From: Oceanisphaera litoralis
Lineage (GTDB): Bacteria > Pseudomonadota > Gammaproteobacteria > Enterobacterales > Aeromonadaceae
Assembly (NCBI RefSeq): GCF_016907015.1
Contig: NZ_JAFBBE010000001.1
Span: 124,001-188,000 of the forward strand
Reading direction: 5' to 3'
DNA: 64,000 bases
Shown: positions 17,527-27,312 of the stretch, piece after piece
Position numbering within the stretch: position 1 is the stretch's first letter
Layout of the letters: every line of letters starts with the position of its first letter
Notes under the pieces: model-generated
What the model was told of the DNA's origin: nothing
The model's input: only the letters and a program-made list of their open reading frames with translations
Database searches by the model: none
Program-made: the position numbers and the translations under genes

Positions 17527-19230
17527 TTAGAAAGTGACGCGACGGTACTTGCGGTATTCCGGCTGCCAGAAGTTGGCTTCAATCGCCTCATCCAGCGCGG
17601 CGTCGGAAATCTGCAACGCCTGCCCCTGTAACTGGGCGGTTTTGGCGACCATCTTGGCTATTTGACGGCTCACATTCTGGATTTCTTCCAGCGGTGGCAG
17701 CAGGGCGCCCTCTCCGTTCAGCGCCAGCGGCGAACAGGCGGCCAGGGCCCGGCTGGAGGACATCAACATGGCATCGGTCACCCGTTTGGCGCCGCAGGCC
17801 AGTACGCCCAGGCCGATGCCGGGGAAGATGTAGGAGTTGTTGCACTGGGCAATTTCATACAGCTTGCCCTTGTGCTCCACCGGGGCGAAGGGGCTGCCGG
17901 TAGCGACCAGTGCCTGGCCGTCGGTCCAGTTGATGATGTCTTCCGGCGTCGCCTCTACCCGAGAGGTGGGGTTGGACAGCGGGAACACGATGGGTCGCTC
18001 GCAGTGGGCATGCATGGTCTGGATCACTTCTTTGGTGAACAGACCCGGCTGGCCGGACACCCCGATCAGGATATCGGGCTTGCCGTTCTGCATGACCTCC
18101 AGCAGCGAAATGTTCTCGCCGGCGGTCTCCCAGTCACCGATGTGATCGAGCGACTGGGCCAGCGGGCGCTGAAAGTCCACCAGGTTGGGCATGTTGTCGG
18201 TGATAAGACCGAAACGGTCGACCATGAATACCCGCTGGCGGGCCTTTTCATCGCTCAGGCCTTCGGCCTTCATCTGTGCCACTATCTGCTCGGCGATGCC
18301 ACAACCGGCGGAGCCGGAGCCGAGGAAGGCCACTTTTTTCTCGGACAACTTGCTGCCGCTGGCCTGACAGGCGGCAATCAGGGAGCCAAGGGTCACGGCG
18401 GCGGTGCCCTGAATGTCATCGTTGAAGCAGCACAGCTCGTCCTTGTAACGGTTGAGCAACGGCATGGCGTTTTTCTGCGCGAAGTCTTCGAACTGCAGCA
18501 GCACATTGGGCCAGCGACGCTTGACCGCCTGAATAAAGGCATCCACGAACTGTTCGTACTCTTCACCGGTGACCCGCGGGTTGCGCCAGCCCATGTACAT
18601 GGGATCTTTCAGCAACTGCGGGTTGTTGGTGCCCGCATCCAGTACCACCGGCAGGGTATAGGCCGGAGAAATGCCGCCACAGGCTGTGTACAGGGACAGC
18701 TTGCCGATGGGAATACCCATACCACCGATACCCTGGTCGCCCAGACCCAGAATACGTTCACCGTCGGTCACGACGATGACCTTGACGTTGCGCTTGGTGG
18801 CGTTCTGCAGTATGTCGTCGATACGATCCCGGTCCGGGTAGGAAATGAACAGGCCCCGGGCACGGCGATAGATGTTGGAAAACTCTTCACAGGCCTGCCC
18901 CACGGTCGGGGTATAGATGATGGGCATCATCTTGCTCAGATGGTTCTGCACCAGACGGTAAAACAGCGTCTCGTTGGTATCCTGAATGTTGCGCAGGTAA
19001 ATATGCTTGTCGAGATCGTTCTGAAAGGAGGTGTATTGCTTATATGCCCGGGACGCCTGTTCTTCGATGGTCTCGATATTGTGGGGCAGCAGGCCTTCCA
19101 GATTAAACGAAATACGCTCTTCCCTGGAGAAGGCTCCCCCCTTGTTCAGCAGCGGGGTTTCCAGCAGGGTCGGTCCTGCATAGGGTACATAGAGGGCACG
19201 TTTTTCATGATGCTCTTGGGGCATAGACAT
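17527..19230 (-). CDS. maeA: NAD-dependent malic enzyme
   Basis: 567 residues (E. coli MaeA 565), oxidatively decarboxylating malate to pyruvate with NAD+. Malic enzyme signature [14 protein letters not shown]-binding [11 protein letters not shown] and active-site region ([23 protein letters not shown]) are all intact. The sequence [19 protein letters not shown] is diagnostic of the family. Start ATG at 19228-19230 ([19 protein letters not shown]) with GAGCGAG just before it; another in-frame ATG follows two codons later. It is preceded by a diguanylate cyclase gene in the same direction, 127 bp away. Confidence 0.95.
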   Translation of the reverse strand: MSMPQEHHEKRALYVPYAGPTLLETPLLNKGGAFSREERISFNLEGLLPHNIETIEEQASRAYKQYTSFQNDLDKHIYLRNIQDTNETLFYRLVQNHLSKMMPIIYTPTVGQACEEFSNIYRRARGLFISYPDRDRIDDILQNATKRNVKVIVVTDGERILGLGDQGIGGMGIPIGKLSLYTACGGISPAYTLPVVLDAGTNNPQLLKDPMYMGWRNPRVTGEEYEQFVDAFIQAVKRRWPNVLLQFEDFAQKNAMPLLNRYKDELCCFNDDIQGTAAVTLGSLIAACQASGSKLSEKKVAFLGSGSAGCGIAEQIVAQMKAEGLSDEKARQRVFMVDRFGLITDNMPNLVDFQRPLAQSLDHIGDWETAGENISLLEVMQNGKPDILIGVSGQPGLFTKEVIQTMHAHCERPIVFPLSNPTSRVEATPEDIINWTDGQALVATGSPFAPVEHKGKLYEIAQCNNSYIFPGIGLGVLACGAKRVTDAMLMSSSRALAACSPLALNGEGALLPPLEEIQNVSRQIAKMVAKTAQLQGQALQISDAALDEAIEANFWQPEYRKYRRVTF

Positions 19231-19357
19231 CTCGCTCAAGTTATAGTCCCGGAGGGAAGAATATGATTCAAATAAGGGAGTTGGGGGGCTCGCCGGCCAG
19301 TATAAGCCAAGCCCCGCTCTCAAACCACCATCGGCGGGTGCTTATACGGCCGCTGGA

Positions 19358-20443
19358 CTACGGATGTGCCACCACACAATTGCGACCCCGGCTTTTGGCT
19401 CGATATAACGCCTCGTCGGCGAGACGCAACACCTCGCTGGTGGCGCTGTCGTGGTGGCCTTCGACCACGCCGGCACTGAGGGTCACCATGACTTCACTTT
19501 CATCCAGCGGGCTTTCCACCGGCTGTGATTCCACGGCCAGGCGCAGGGTTTCGGCCTGCCGCACGCCCTGATCCAGCCGGGTCTCGGGCAGCAGCACCAT
19601 GAACTCTTCACCGCCATAACGGGCAGCGATAGCCTGCTGACCGAAGATATCCATGATGGTGGTGGCCACGCTGACCAGTACTTCATCGCCCATCAGGTGC
19701 CCATGGTCGTCGTTGAGGCGCTTGAATTTATCGAGGTCGAGCAGGATCAGGGTGTAGGGCTGACCCGCACCGCTATCGTGACGCACCGCTTCCAGCTGAC
19801 GTAAAAACAGCCGACGATTCATCAGGCGGGTCAGGGGATCCCGGGTCGACTCCCGATACAGGTCCAGCAGCATGCGCAGCTGCCCGGCCTGTACCCAGAT
19901 CATCGTCAGGCTGAAACACAACAACAGCCAGATGCGGTCGATCAGCTCGCCGTTGTCCAGGGTACGGTCGTCGAGCCAGTAGTCGGTGCCCAGCACCGCC
20001 AGTATCACCACCACCGCCACCCGCAGGCCGAAACGAATCGGTAACGGCAGCGCCGCCAGCAAGGCCAGCAGAAAATAGGGGAAGGCCAGGTACCCCACCG
20101 GAATGGGGACCCCGTCCCGGAAACTCCACAGACTGACAAAATTGAACAGCAGCAGAATTCCGAGCAGGGTGTATAACGACATCACCATCCAGCGACGGTC
20201 AAGCTTGCACAGATAACTGAGCGGCAACAGGGGGGTCAGCATGACGCCGGTGATCAACCGGGCCTTCCACAGCAGCTTGAATTGCGCCGGATCCAGTACC
20301 CACCAGTCGACGGCAATCCAGCCGGCGATACCGATGATAAGCAAGGCCACCAGCCAGCGAAAGCGAACGGCCACGACACCGATGCGGATGAGCTTAAAAT
20401 CCCGGGAGTGATCGCTATCGCTCCAGTATTCCTTGAGTTCCAA
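19358..20443 (-). CDS. Membrane-bound diguanylate cyclase (GGDEF domain)
   Basis: 361 residues. The N-terminal half (about residues 25-195) has five or six hydrophobic membrane segments. The C-terminal GGDEF domain starts at DPLTRLMNRRLFL. It has the active form GGEEF (RYGGEEFMVLLPE) and the metal-binding LLDLDKFKRLNDDHGH, so c-di-GMP synthesis is expected. No RxxD inhibitory site is seen before GGEEF (the stretch is FGQQAIAARY), so product inhibition may be absent. The membrane part belongs to no sensor family I recognise. Confidence 0.85.
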   Translation of the reverse strand: MELKEYWSDSDHSRDFKLIRIGVVAVRFRWLVALLIIGIAGWIAVDWWVLDPAQFKLLWKARLITGVMLTPLLPLSYLCKLDRRWMVMSLYTLLGILLLFNFVSLWSFRDGVPIPVGYLAFPYFLLALLAALPLPIRFGLRVAVVVILAVLGTDYWLDDRTLDNGELIDRIWLLLCFSLTMIWVQAGQLRMLLDLYRESTRDPLTRLMNRRLFLRQLEAVRHDSGAGQPYTLILLDLDKFKRLNDDHGHLMGDEVLVSVATTIMDIFGQQAIAARYGGEEFMVLLPETRLDQGVRQAETLRLAVESQPVESPLDESEVMVTLSAGVVEGHHDSATSEVLRLADEALYRAKSRGRNCVVAHP

Positions 20444-20712
20444 CCCCTTCCCCTTTTCTTTGATGGTTAAGCGGCAAACTGACTAAAGCGTGCCGGTCAA
20501 GCCAGTGCCGAAACAGCCTCGGGCCGCGACAGAAATCTCAAAAAACGATCACCTTACCCAAAGCCTGCACCGGGCGCCAGTGTATATTGCCGACGGGTAA
20601 GAATCATGGCGCCGGCCCAGGTTTGATGTTTCCCGCTGGCCTGTTGCAGGGGCCGGGGTTAAGTGACAGAATTCCGCCTATGCATCAGACCACGCACTGA
20701 CAGGACCCCATC
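20444..20712. other. Divergent intergenic region, nothing specific seen
   Basis: 269 bp between the diguanylate cyclase and yffB. No gene, RNA or strong hairpin was recognised; it must hold both promoters. Confidence 0.4.
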
Positions 20713-21063
20713 TTGACCATCAAACTCTACGGCATCAAAAACTGCGACACCGTCAAGAAAGCCCGCAAGTGGCTGGATCAGCAGGGTATCGACTACCGCT
20801 TCGTCGACCACAGGGCCGACGGCCTGGACTCGACCGAACTGCAACACTGGCTGGAACGACTCGGCTGGGAGCAACTGCTCAACAAGCGAGGCACCACCTA
20901 TCGTGCCCTGCCCGAGGCCGACAAGGCAAGCCTGGGCCCTGACACCGCCGCGGCCCTGCTGCAGGCGCATCCGGCCATGATCAAACGGCCCTTGCTGGCA
21001 CTGGACGACGAGCTGCATCTGGGCTTCAAGCCCGAACTGTATGCCCGCCTATTTAATAAGTAG
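20713..21063 (+). CDS. yffB: ArsC/Spx-family protein YffB
   Basis: 116 residues with a thioredoxin-like ArsC fold. IKLYGIKNCDTVKKARKWLD carries the single N-terminal Cys, and the conserved RGTTYR and PAMIKRPLL motifs are present. YffB-type proteins are thought to reduce glutathione mixed disulfides rather than arsenate. The best start is TTG (20713) with AGGAC upstream, since there is no ATG near the conserved N-terminus. As in many gammaproteobacteria it sits directly upstream of dapE. Confidence 0.9.
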   Translation: MTIKLYGIKNCDTVKKARKWLDQQGIDYRFVDHRADGLDSTELQHWLERLGWEQLLNKRGTTYRALPEADKASLGPDTAAALLQAHPAMIKRPLLALDDELHLGFKPELYARLFNK

Positions 21064-21112
21064 CCAATAAGTAATCAATTAATAATCAATAAATAATCAA
21101 TAAATAATCAAG
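21058..21112 (+). repeat. 11-bp tandem repeat between yffB and dapE
   Basis: Four consecutive 11-mers of the form NAATAATCAAT (21069-21079, 21080-21090, 21091-21101, 21102-21112), preceded by a degenerate fifth copy (21058-21068) that includes the yffB stop codon. The last copy merges into the dapE ribosome site (AAGGA). The unit is about one helical turn, so changes in copy number would alter leader length but not helical phase. Confidence 0.85.
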
Positions 21113-21119
21113 GATTAGA

Positions 21120-22253
21120 ATGACTGACTCTGCCGTGCTGGCCCTGACCCGGGACCTGATCAACCGTCCCTCCGTGACCCCCGAAGACGAAGGCTGCCAG
21201 GAGCTGATGGGCGCGCGCCTCAAGGCCCTCGGTTTTGAACTGGAAACCATGGTGTTTGATGACACCACCAATTTGTGGGCCCGTCGGGGCAGCGAAGGTC
21301 CGCTGTTCTGCTTTGCCGGCCATACCGACGTGGTGCCCCCCGGCCCGCTCGACCAGTGGCACACCCCGCCCTTCGAGGCTACCGACATCGACGGCTACCT
21401 GCATGGCCGGGGCGCAGCCGACATGAAGGGCTCGCTGGCGGCCATGGTCGTCGCCACCGAGCGCTTCATTGCCGAGCACCCGGATCACCAGGGCTCCATC
21501 GCCTTTCTGATCACCAGCGATGAAGAAGGCCCCTTTATCAACGGCACTACCCGGGTTATCGACACCCTGGAAGCCCGCAACGAAAAAATTACCTGGTGTC
21601 TGGTGGGCGAGCCCTCCTCCACCCATGAAGTCGGTGACGTGGTCAAGAACGGCCGTCGTGGCTCCCTGACCGGTGATCTGACCGTCAAGGGCATTCAGGG
21701 TCATGTGGCCTACCCGCATCTGGCCGACAACCCGGTGCACAAGGCGGCCCCGGCGCTGACCGAACTGGCCAATACGGTATGGGACAAGGGCAACGACTTC
21801 TTTCCGCCGACCAGCTTCCAGATTGCCAACGTACAGGCCGGCACCGGCGCCTCCAACGTGATCCCGGGCGAGTTCAAGGTGCAGTTCAACTTCCGCTTCA
21901 GCACCGAGCTGAACGAAGACACCATCAAGGCCCGGGTACACAGCATGCTCGACGCCCACGGCCTGGACTACCACATCGACTGGCTGCTCAACGGCAAGCC
22001 CTTCCTGACCGACAAAGGCAATCTGGTCGAAGCGACCGTGGAGGCCATCAAGGCGGTCAAACATCAGGAACCGGCCCTGCTGACCACGGGAGGCACCTCG
22101 GACGGCCGCTTCATCGCCCAGACCGGCGCTCAGGTTATCGAACTCGGTCCGGTCAATGCCACCATTCACAAGCTCAACGAATGCGTGAAAATTGCCGATC
22201 TGGAGCTGCTTACCGACATGTATGAAGGCATTCTGGAGCGTCTGCTGGCATGA
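21120..22253 (+). CDS. dapE: Succinyl-diaminopimelate desuccinylase
   Basis: 377 residues, M20 metallopeptidase family. The zinc ligands and catalytic residues are present: [23 protein letters not shown], and the [11 protein letters not shown] pair of glutamates (the general base Glu). The dimerisation domain follows, and the last zinc His is in [14 protein letters not shown]. It makes LL-diaminopimelate for lysine and peptidoglycan. It lies 57 bp after yffB across an 11-bp tandem repeat and overlaps the next gene by 4 bp. Confidence 0.96.
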   Translation: MTDSAVLALTRDLINRPSVTPEDEGCQELMGARLKALGFELETMVFDDTTNLWARRGSEGPLFCFAGHTDVVPPGPLDQWHTPPFEATDIDGYLHGRGAADMKGSLAAMVVATERFIAEHPDHQGSIAFLITSDEEGPFINGTTRVIDTLEARNEKITWCLVGEPSSTHEVGDVVKNGRRGSLTGDLTVKGIQGHVAYPHLADNPVHKAAPALTELANTVWDKGNDFFPPTSFQIANVQAGTGASNVIPGEFKVQFNFRFSTELNEDTIKARVHSMLDAHGLDYHIDWLLNGKPFLTDKGNLVEATVEAIKAVKHQEPALLTTGGTSDGRFIAQTGAQVIELGPVNATIHKLNECVKIADLELLTDMYEGILERLLA

Positions 22254-22924
22254 AGCCGCTCTGCCTGCTTGGCCTGAGCGAGGCGCACCTGGTGGCCCTG
22301 AACGAGCCGGGACACCGGCTGCAGGCCGAGGCCAGAGACGCCTTCATGGCCATGCAGGCGGCGGCCGCCGAGGCCGGCTTTCAACTGATGCCGGCCTCCA
22401 GCTTTCGCAGTTTCGAGCGGCAGCTGGCCATCTGGAACGGCAAGTTCGAGGGCAGCCGACCCCTGCTGGATGCCGACAGCCGGCCACTGGATGCCCTGGC
22501 CCTGAGCGCACCCGAACGGGTGCACGCCATATTGCACTGGAGCGCCCTGCCCGGCACCAGTCGCCACCACTGGGGCACGGATCTGGATATTTACGACCCG
22601 ACCCTGCTGCCCCCGGGGAAAAAGCTGCAGCTCGAACCCTGGGAATACGAGCCGGGCGGTTATTTTTATCCGCTCAGCCAGTGGCTGGCCGCCAACAGGG
22701 CCCGCTTCGGCTTTTATCTGCCCTATCAGCGAGACCTTGGCGGTGTGGCCATAGAGCCCTGGCACCTGAGCTACCGGCCGCAGGCCGCCGACTGTGCCGG
22801 CCTGCTGACTCCCTCATTGGTGGCCGACACCCTGCGACGGCAGCCAGTGGCGGGAAAAGCGCATATCCTTAAACAACTGGACGAGATTTTTGCCCGTTAT
22901 ATCACCACTACACCCGAGGATTAA
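22250..22924 (+). CDS. M15-family D-alanyl-D-alanine carboxypeptidase-like protein
   Basis: 224 residues with the VanY/M15 signature: SSFRSFERQ, the zinc site [13 protein letters not shown] (His and Asp ligands) and the catalytic EPWHLSYRP (Glu and His). Such enzymes trim the terminal D-Ala of peptidoglycan peptides. There is no obvious signal peptide, so it may act in the cytoplasm or on recycled material. The start overlaps the dapE stop (ATGA), indicating translational coupling with a peptidoglycan precursor gene. Confidence 0.85.
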   Translation: MKPLCLLGLSEAHLVALNEPGHRLQAEARDAFMAMQAAAAEAGFQLMPASSFRSFERQLAIWNGKFEGSRPLLDADSRPLDALALSAPERVHAILHWSALPGTSRHHWGTDLDIYDPTLLPPGKKLQLEPWEYEPGGYFYPLSQWLAANRARFGFYLPYQRDLGGVAIEPWHLSYRPQAADCAGLLTPSLVADTLRRQPVAGKAHILKQLDEIFARYITTTPED

Positions 22925-22927
22925 GCC

Positions 22928-23158
22928 ATGAGCACCTGGCTCTGGATTGCCCTGCCGTTATTGTTTGTCGTCGGCCTCTTTGTCGGCGCACTCAAAGACA
23001 CCAAGCAGGTTGAAAGGTCGGTCAAGAAAGACCGCGACAAGATGAAGCTGAAAGACTGGGACACGGAAGAACGCAAGGAAAAGGAAGACGACTGGGGCGT
23101 GCCTCCCGGCAGCTATCATGCCGACGACAAGAAAGAAAACGACAAGAGCAAGGATTGA
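22928..23158 (+). CDS. ypfN: YpfN-like (UPF0370) small membrane protein
   Basis: 76 residues: one N-terminal membrane helix (WLWIALPLLFVVGLFVGALK) and a highly charged tail ending in a DDDW-like acidic-Trp-Pro stretch. E. coli YpfN, of similar length and build, also follows dapE. Function unknown. It starts 3 bp after the M15 peptidase stop. Confidence 0.75.
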   Translation: MSTWLWIALPLLFVVGLFVGALKDTKQVERSVKKDRDKMKLKDWDTEERKEKEDDWGVPPGSYHADDKKENDKSKD

Positions 23159-23428
23159 GACTTCCGCCTTCCCTGAACTACAGATCTCGATTGCACCCTC
23201 CCCTTGGCCTCGGCATCACCTGAATAACAGCGGGGTGCAACGCAAGGGGAGGGCTGGGGAGGGGTTACTCCGCTCAACCGTGACGACACCCCCTCCCAAC
23301 CTCCCCCTGGCGCAAACCCGCTGTCATGCCTGCATTTCCGCTGCCAAGGGGGAGGAGCAAGTTCAGCGTCGATGCTAACGAAGAAGACGAAGGGATCTGC
23401 TCAGCAGACGTACAGCCAAGAAAACCCA
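23159..23428. repeat. Intergenic region with imperfect inverted repeats and a remnant of the GGA-loop element
   Basis: C- and G-rich arms (around 23190-23262 and 23285-23355) form imperfect inverted repeats. At 23386-23410 the sequence AAGGGATCTGCTCAGC matches one outer arm of the twin-hairpin element at 28.4 and 35.2 kb, but the rest of that element is missing. No gene seen. Confidence 0.45.
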
Positions 23429-25804
23429 TCAAAACAACCCGAGTTGCTGTCCGATTAATGCATCAAAGCTCAGGCCCGCGAAGGGCAGTATGGCATCGGC
23501 CACCGGCTTGAGCTGGCGGTCGACGTAATGCTGATAATCGATGGCCGAGTGCCGGTATTCCAGTGGCTCGGGTCCGTTCACCGTGATCAGGTAACGGATC
23601 ACCCCCTTCTGCTGATAACGCAAGGGCACGCCTCGCCGGGCATTGTGCTCGTCCGCCAGGCGCGCCGCCCGCACCTGGGGTGGTTGCGACTTTACATACT
23701 GGGCCAGCGGCCGACGCAGGCGCTTGCGATACACCAGATCCGCATCCCGCTCCCCGGCCAGGGTCTGCGCCAGGGTCTGGCGAATAAAATCGCTCGGGTC
23801 CCGGTCAGCGAACACCAGCCGGTACAGCTCGGTCTGAAACTGCTGCGCCAGCGGCGTCCAGTCGGAGCGCACCGTCTCCAGCCCCTTGAACACCAGCTCG
23901 CCGACGCCCTTGCTGATGCTCAGGCCCGCATAACGCTTCTTGGAACCCTGCTCCCGACCGCGAATGGTGGGCATCAGAAAACGGGCGTAATAGCGTTCGA
24001 ACTGCAATTCCAGGCAACTGTCCAGTTGCAGCTCCGTCGCCAACCGCCGTTGCCATTGTTCGGTCATCAGCGCGGCCAGCCGCTCTCCCTCCCGGCTGGC
24101 CGTGGCTTCGTCGTGATGGCCGGTCAGCAGCACAAACACCGAATCGGTGTCGCCGTAGATCACCTCGTGGCCTTCGGCTTCGATCCAGCGGGCGGTCTGC
24201 TGCATGATTTCGTGACCGCGCAGGGTAATGGAGGACGCCAGCCGGGTATCGTAGAAGCGGCAGCCGCCGGAGCCGAGCACGCCGTAGAAGGAGTTCATCA
24301 GTATCTTGATCGCCTGGGAACGCGGCGCGTCACCCTCGCGCTTGGCCTGATCCCGCTCCTGCCACAAACGCGCTATGATGGCCGGCAGAAAATGCCGGTG
24401 GCGAGAAAACCGGGCCCCACGAAAACCGGGAATCGCATCCTCTTCCTGCAAGCCCAGCACCAGCCCCAGCGGATCTATCCGGAACGTGCGGATAATGGCG
24501 GGATACAGACTCTTGAAATCCAGCACCAGCACATGGCGATAGAGTCCGGGACGCGAGTCCATCACGTAACCGCCGGGACTGGCCAGGCCACCACCTGCGG
24601 GCAGGTTGGGCGCCACAAAACCGGCCCGGTGCAGGTGCGGCAGATACACCTGGGTAAAGGCGGCCACCGAGCCGCCAACCCGGTCCAGCTCCAGGCCGGT
24701 CAGCTGACTGCGCAGACGCAGAAAGTCGAGCAGCCGGGTCTGCTCGAAAATATCCCACACCAGGCGGCAGTCTTCCAGATTGTAGGCGGCGAGTTTCGGC
24801 TTGTTGTGGCGAAAGTCCCGGCTGATGGCCGCCAGCCGATGCTCCACGTCTTCGGTCTGCTTGCCCCGCCCCAGCAACTGGCGAGACACCGACTCCAGAC
24901 TGAAGCTGTCGAACTGGTAACAGGCGGTCTTGAGCGCTTCTATGCCGTCTATCGCCACCCGTCCGGGCAGGGTCAGAAACACCTGGCCGGTGTGGGCCGA
25001 CTCCCGCAGAAAGGCCGCCTCGCCGCCCCGCCCCAGCCGCAAGCGCAGGCCGTGCAATGCCGCCCGCTGCAGCAACAACCGAATGTCGAAGCCGACCAGG
25101 TTCCAGCCGATGATGATATCGGGATCCTGGCCGTTCAGCTCCTGCTCCAAGGCTTGCAACAGCGCCAGCTCGTCCGCCACCCAGCGAATGTCGGTGTCAG
25201 CCGGCTCCGGCTTGCCTATCATCAGCACCCGCGCCAGCGCATCACTCTCACCACTATAGAGGCCGATGGAATAGAGTTCGCCCCGGGCCGAGCATTCGAT
25301 GTCGAGAGACAGCACCCGAAAGCGCGGGCTCCAGTCACCGGGCTTGAGCCGTACCCGGCTGAACTGTCGATAACCGGCGGCCGGTTGAGGTTGAGGTTGA
25401 GGTTGAAGTTGCCCGATAAAGTCCACCGAGCCCCGGATAAAACGACTGAGCAAAAAGCGTTCGTGCAGCCGCAAGTCATCTTCGAACACGCCGATGCCGT
25501 CGCGACGCAAGCACTCGGCGGCGGCCCGGTGATCGGCGATGGTCGTAAAATAGAGTACCGCCACCGGTTGATGCTCCAGGGTCTGCAAACCGGGCTCGGC
25601 CCATTGATGACCGATGCCGGCCTGTACCAGGCTCTGCACCACCGCTTCCCGCCGTTCGGTGGGCACCATCAGCAGCGGCCGCTCGCCGGACAGCAGCAAG
25701 CGCACCGGGCCCTGTGGAGTACAGAGCCAGTAGATGATTTCGGTGCTGCCGGCCCGGTCACGGCTATGACGGGTCAGGATAAAGCCCGGTTCGATGTCGG
25801 TCAT
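23429..25804 (-). CDS. polB: DNA polymerase II (family B)
   Basis: 791 residues. 3'-5' exonuclease motifs (LSLDIECSARGELYSIGLY; NLVGFDIRLL) are followed by polymerase motif A DFKSLYPAIIRTF, motif B KILMNSFYGVLGS and motif C YGDTDSVFVL. It is a repair and translesion polymerase, SOS-regulated in E. coli. Here no LexA box is evident. A TATAAT lies only 6 bp upstream of the ATG, which could give a nearly leaderless mRNA, but there is no matching -35. An in-frame hexamer repeat encodes QPQPQPQP near residue 136. Confidence 0.95.
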   Translation of the reverse strand: MTDIEPGFILTRHSRDRAGSTEIIYWLCTPQGPVRLLLSGERPLLMVPTERREAVVQSLVQAGIGHQWAEPGLQTLEHQPVAVLYFTTIADHRAAAECLRRDGIGVFEDDLRLHERFLLSRFIRGSVDFIGQLQPQPQPQPAAGYRQFSRVRLKPGDWSPRFRVLSLDIECSARGELYSIGLYSGESDALARVLMIGKPEPADTDIRWVADELALLQALEQELNGQDPDIIIGWNLVGFDIRLLLQRAALHGLRLRLGRGGEAAFLRESAHTGQVFLTLPGRVAIDGIEALKTACYQFDSFSLESVSRQLLGRGKQTEDVEHRLAAISRDFRHNKPKLAAYNLEDCRLVWDIFEQTRLLDFLRLRSQLTGLELDRVGGSVAAFTQVYLPHLHRAGFVAPNLPAGGGLASPGGYVMDSRPGLYRHVLVLDFKSLYPAIIRTFRIDPLGLVLGLQEEDAIPGFRGARFSRHRHFLPAIIARLWQERDQAKREGDAPRSQAIKILMNSFYGVLGSGGCRFYDTRLASSITLRGHEIMQQTARWIEAEGHEVIYGDTDSVFVLLTGHHDEATASREGERLAALMTEQWQRRLATELQLDSCLELQFERYYARFLMPTIRGREQGSKKRYAGLSISKGVGELVFKGLETVRSDWTPLAQQFQTELYRLVFADRDPSDFIRQTLAQTLAGERDADLVYRKRLRRPLAQYVKSQPPQVRAARLADEHNARRGVPLRYQQKGVIRYLITVNGPEPLEYRHSAIDYQHYVDRQLKPVADAILPFAGLSFDALIGQQLGLF

Positions 25805-25815
25805 GGCGGCATTAT

Positions 25816-25842
25816 ACTAAAAAGCCCCGTCACTGCGGGGCC
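25816..25842 (-). terminator. Terminator after bamC
   Basis: GCCCCG-CAGTGA-CGGGGC followed by TTTTTAG, read leftward, 30 bp beyond the bamC stop and directly abutting the polB start region. Confidence 0.88.
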
Positions 25843-25871
25843 TGTCATCCTGGGTAAAAGCCGGTCGGGGC

Positions 25872-26879
25872 TTAGCGGATCAGATCGGTGCGCTGAAAGG
25901 CATCGTTCAGGGTGCGCGCCAGCTGGCTCAGAATGTCGGCAGACACCGGCACCTTGTTCTTGTCGCTCAGGGTAATGCTGCTCTGCTCGCCCAGATCGCC
26001 GAGCTGAATACGATATTCCTGCTCGGGAATATTCAGCGCCGGCAGTCCCAGATCGCGCCACTTGCCTTTACTCAGACCATCGAATTCCACATCCACATAG
26101 CCCAATGCCTGCTGGCGGTTGGTCAGCTCGAAGCCGAGCTGCGGCAACAGGGCGACCAGTCGTTTCCAGCTTCTGTCGTAGCCTTCATCGGTCAGTAAAC
26201 GACCTTCAACCTGATCCAGGGTCAGCGTGATGGGACTGCGGTCAAGCAGGTTCTGCTGCTTGGTCAGCTCACGCTGATAAGACAACGAGAAGGCATTCAG
26301 CATAGCCGCTTCCGCCCGCTGTCGGTCCTGCGCCCGCTGGGTGTCACCGCCCTCGATACGGATCTGCACGGCCACCGCCCGGCGAACCTCATCCGGCACC
26401 AGCTGCCAGCTGAAGTGCTGTTGTTCGCTGCCGATGGCCCGGCCATCGCTGCGCCAGCCCTGCGCAGTCCGACTGAACTCGGCCTTTTGTCCCTTGAAGA
26501 AGGCGTCCAGCGCCTGACTCAGCTCCTGCTCCAGCGGCTGTTCCAGCCGTTGCTGATAGAACCAGAGGCCGCTGCCGCCGTCCATGACTTCGGTGCCGCG
26601 CACCAGCGGCAGTACCTGGGTGGGAGGACGAACATCCACCGCCTTGCCGGTCACACCGCCAATGGCCCCGTCGGTGGGGGCCGGGATCACGTATTCGCGG
26701 TTGAAGTCCGGCGCTTCCAGCCCGGCCGGGATCAGCAAGGGGGTGGTTCTCAGCCTGGCGTCTTCGTAATCAAAGCCCCGATTAGCCTGCGCACGGGTCT
26801 CGGGATTACTGCAGCCTGCCAGCACACTCATGGCCAGCAGGCCCATTATCATTGTTTTTGAATTCAAAGGTTTATCCAC
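25872..26879 (-). CDS. bamC: Outer membrane assembly lipoprotein BamC
   Basis: 335 residues. It has a lipoprotein signal with lipobox SVLAGCSN (Cys at about residue 23), an unstructured N-terminal segment that binds BamD, and two helix-grip domains. It belongs to the BAM complex that folds outer-membrane proteins. The apparent GTG start (26877-26879) overlaps the stop of the dapA remnant by 8 bp; ATG codons 9 and 11 residues in are alternatives. The usual partner gene upstream, dapA, is broken here. Confidence 0.9.
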   Translation of the reverse strand: MDKPLNSKTMIMGLLAMSVLAGCSNPETRAQANRGFDYEDARLRTTPLLIPAGLEAPDFNREYVIPAPTDGAIGGVTGKAVDVRPPTQVLPLVRGTEVMDGGSGLWFYQQRLEQPLEQELSQALDAFFKGQKAEFSRTAQGWRSDGRAIGSEQQHFSWQLVPDEVRRAVAVQIRIEGGDTQRAQDRQRAEAAMLNAFSLSYQRELTKQQNLLDRSPITLTLDQVEGRLLTDEGYDRSWKRLVALLPQLGFELTNRQQALGYVDVEFDGLSKGKWRDLGLPALNIPEQEYRIQLGDLGEQSSITLSDKNKVPVSADILSQLARTLNDAFQRTDLIR

Positions 26880-27182
26880 GCGCTGTTAACTCCGCTTTAA
26901 ATAACGCTTCCCTTACCTGGTCCTGCCCCGAAGCGTCCAGGGGGATCAAGGGCAAACGCGGCATTGAGGTGTCGATGAGCCCGAGTTCGGCACAGGCCCA
27001 CGTCACCGGTATGGGATTGGTATCACAAAACACATGCCGATGCAGTGGCAACAGGCGCCGACAACCGGAATACGAGCGTCCGCCTACCCGAGCTGTCGCT
27101 TCAGGCTGCCGGTATCGACCTCGCCTATCGTCGTCATCACCGTCATCGGCGTGATCGGGGCTACTATGCTACCGCTGAACAG
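26872..27182 (-). pseudogene. dapA: dapA remnant (4-hydroxy-tetrahydrodipicolinate synthase), internally deleted
   Basis: Read leftward, the right end encodes FSGSIVAPITPM (DapA N-terminus, preceded by CTG instead of ATG). A short duplicated GATGAC-type stretch follows that disturbs the frame, then GEVDTGSLKRQL and a stop. About 40 bp later, in another frame, the DapA C-terminus appears: RRLLPLHRHVF, TNPIPVTWACAELGL, RLPLIPLDASG, ending at 26872. The middle, roughly 200 codons including the catalytic Tyr and Lys, is gone. The locus is the conserved gcvR/dapA-bamC place. A functional dapA must lie elsewhere if the cell makes diaminopimelate. Confidence 0.85.
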
Positions 27183-27312
27183 AGTCAATTTCGTTAAGGT
27201 TCAAGTCCGGCTATGGTAGTGGCGGCCCCATCGGAATACAAGAGAGGCGCTGGAGCCCCTTGCAATTTGTGCTACCATGACGACCCTCTTCCCAGACCTT
27301 TCGGATAGCCAG

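Noticed and set aside
23190-23355. G/C-rich inverted repeats taken at first for another twin-hairpin element
   Set aside because: They lack the two short hairpins with GGA loops and the conserved tail; only one outer-arm remnant at 23386-23410 matches.
25811-25816. TATAAT six bases before the polB start, suggesting a leaderless mRNA
   Set aside because: No -35 element or TG extension at the right place, and the T-rich part belongs to the bamC terminator.
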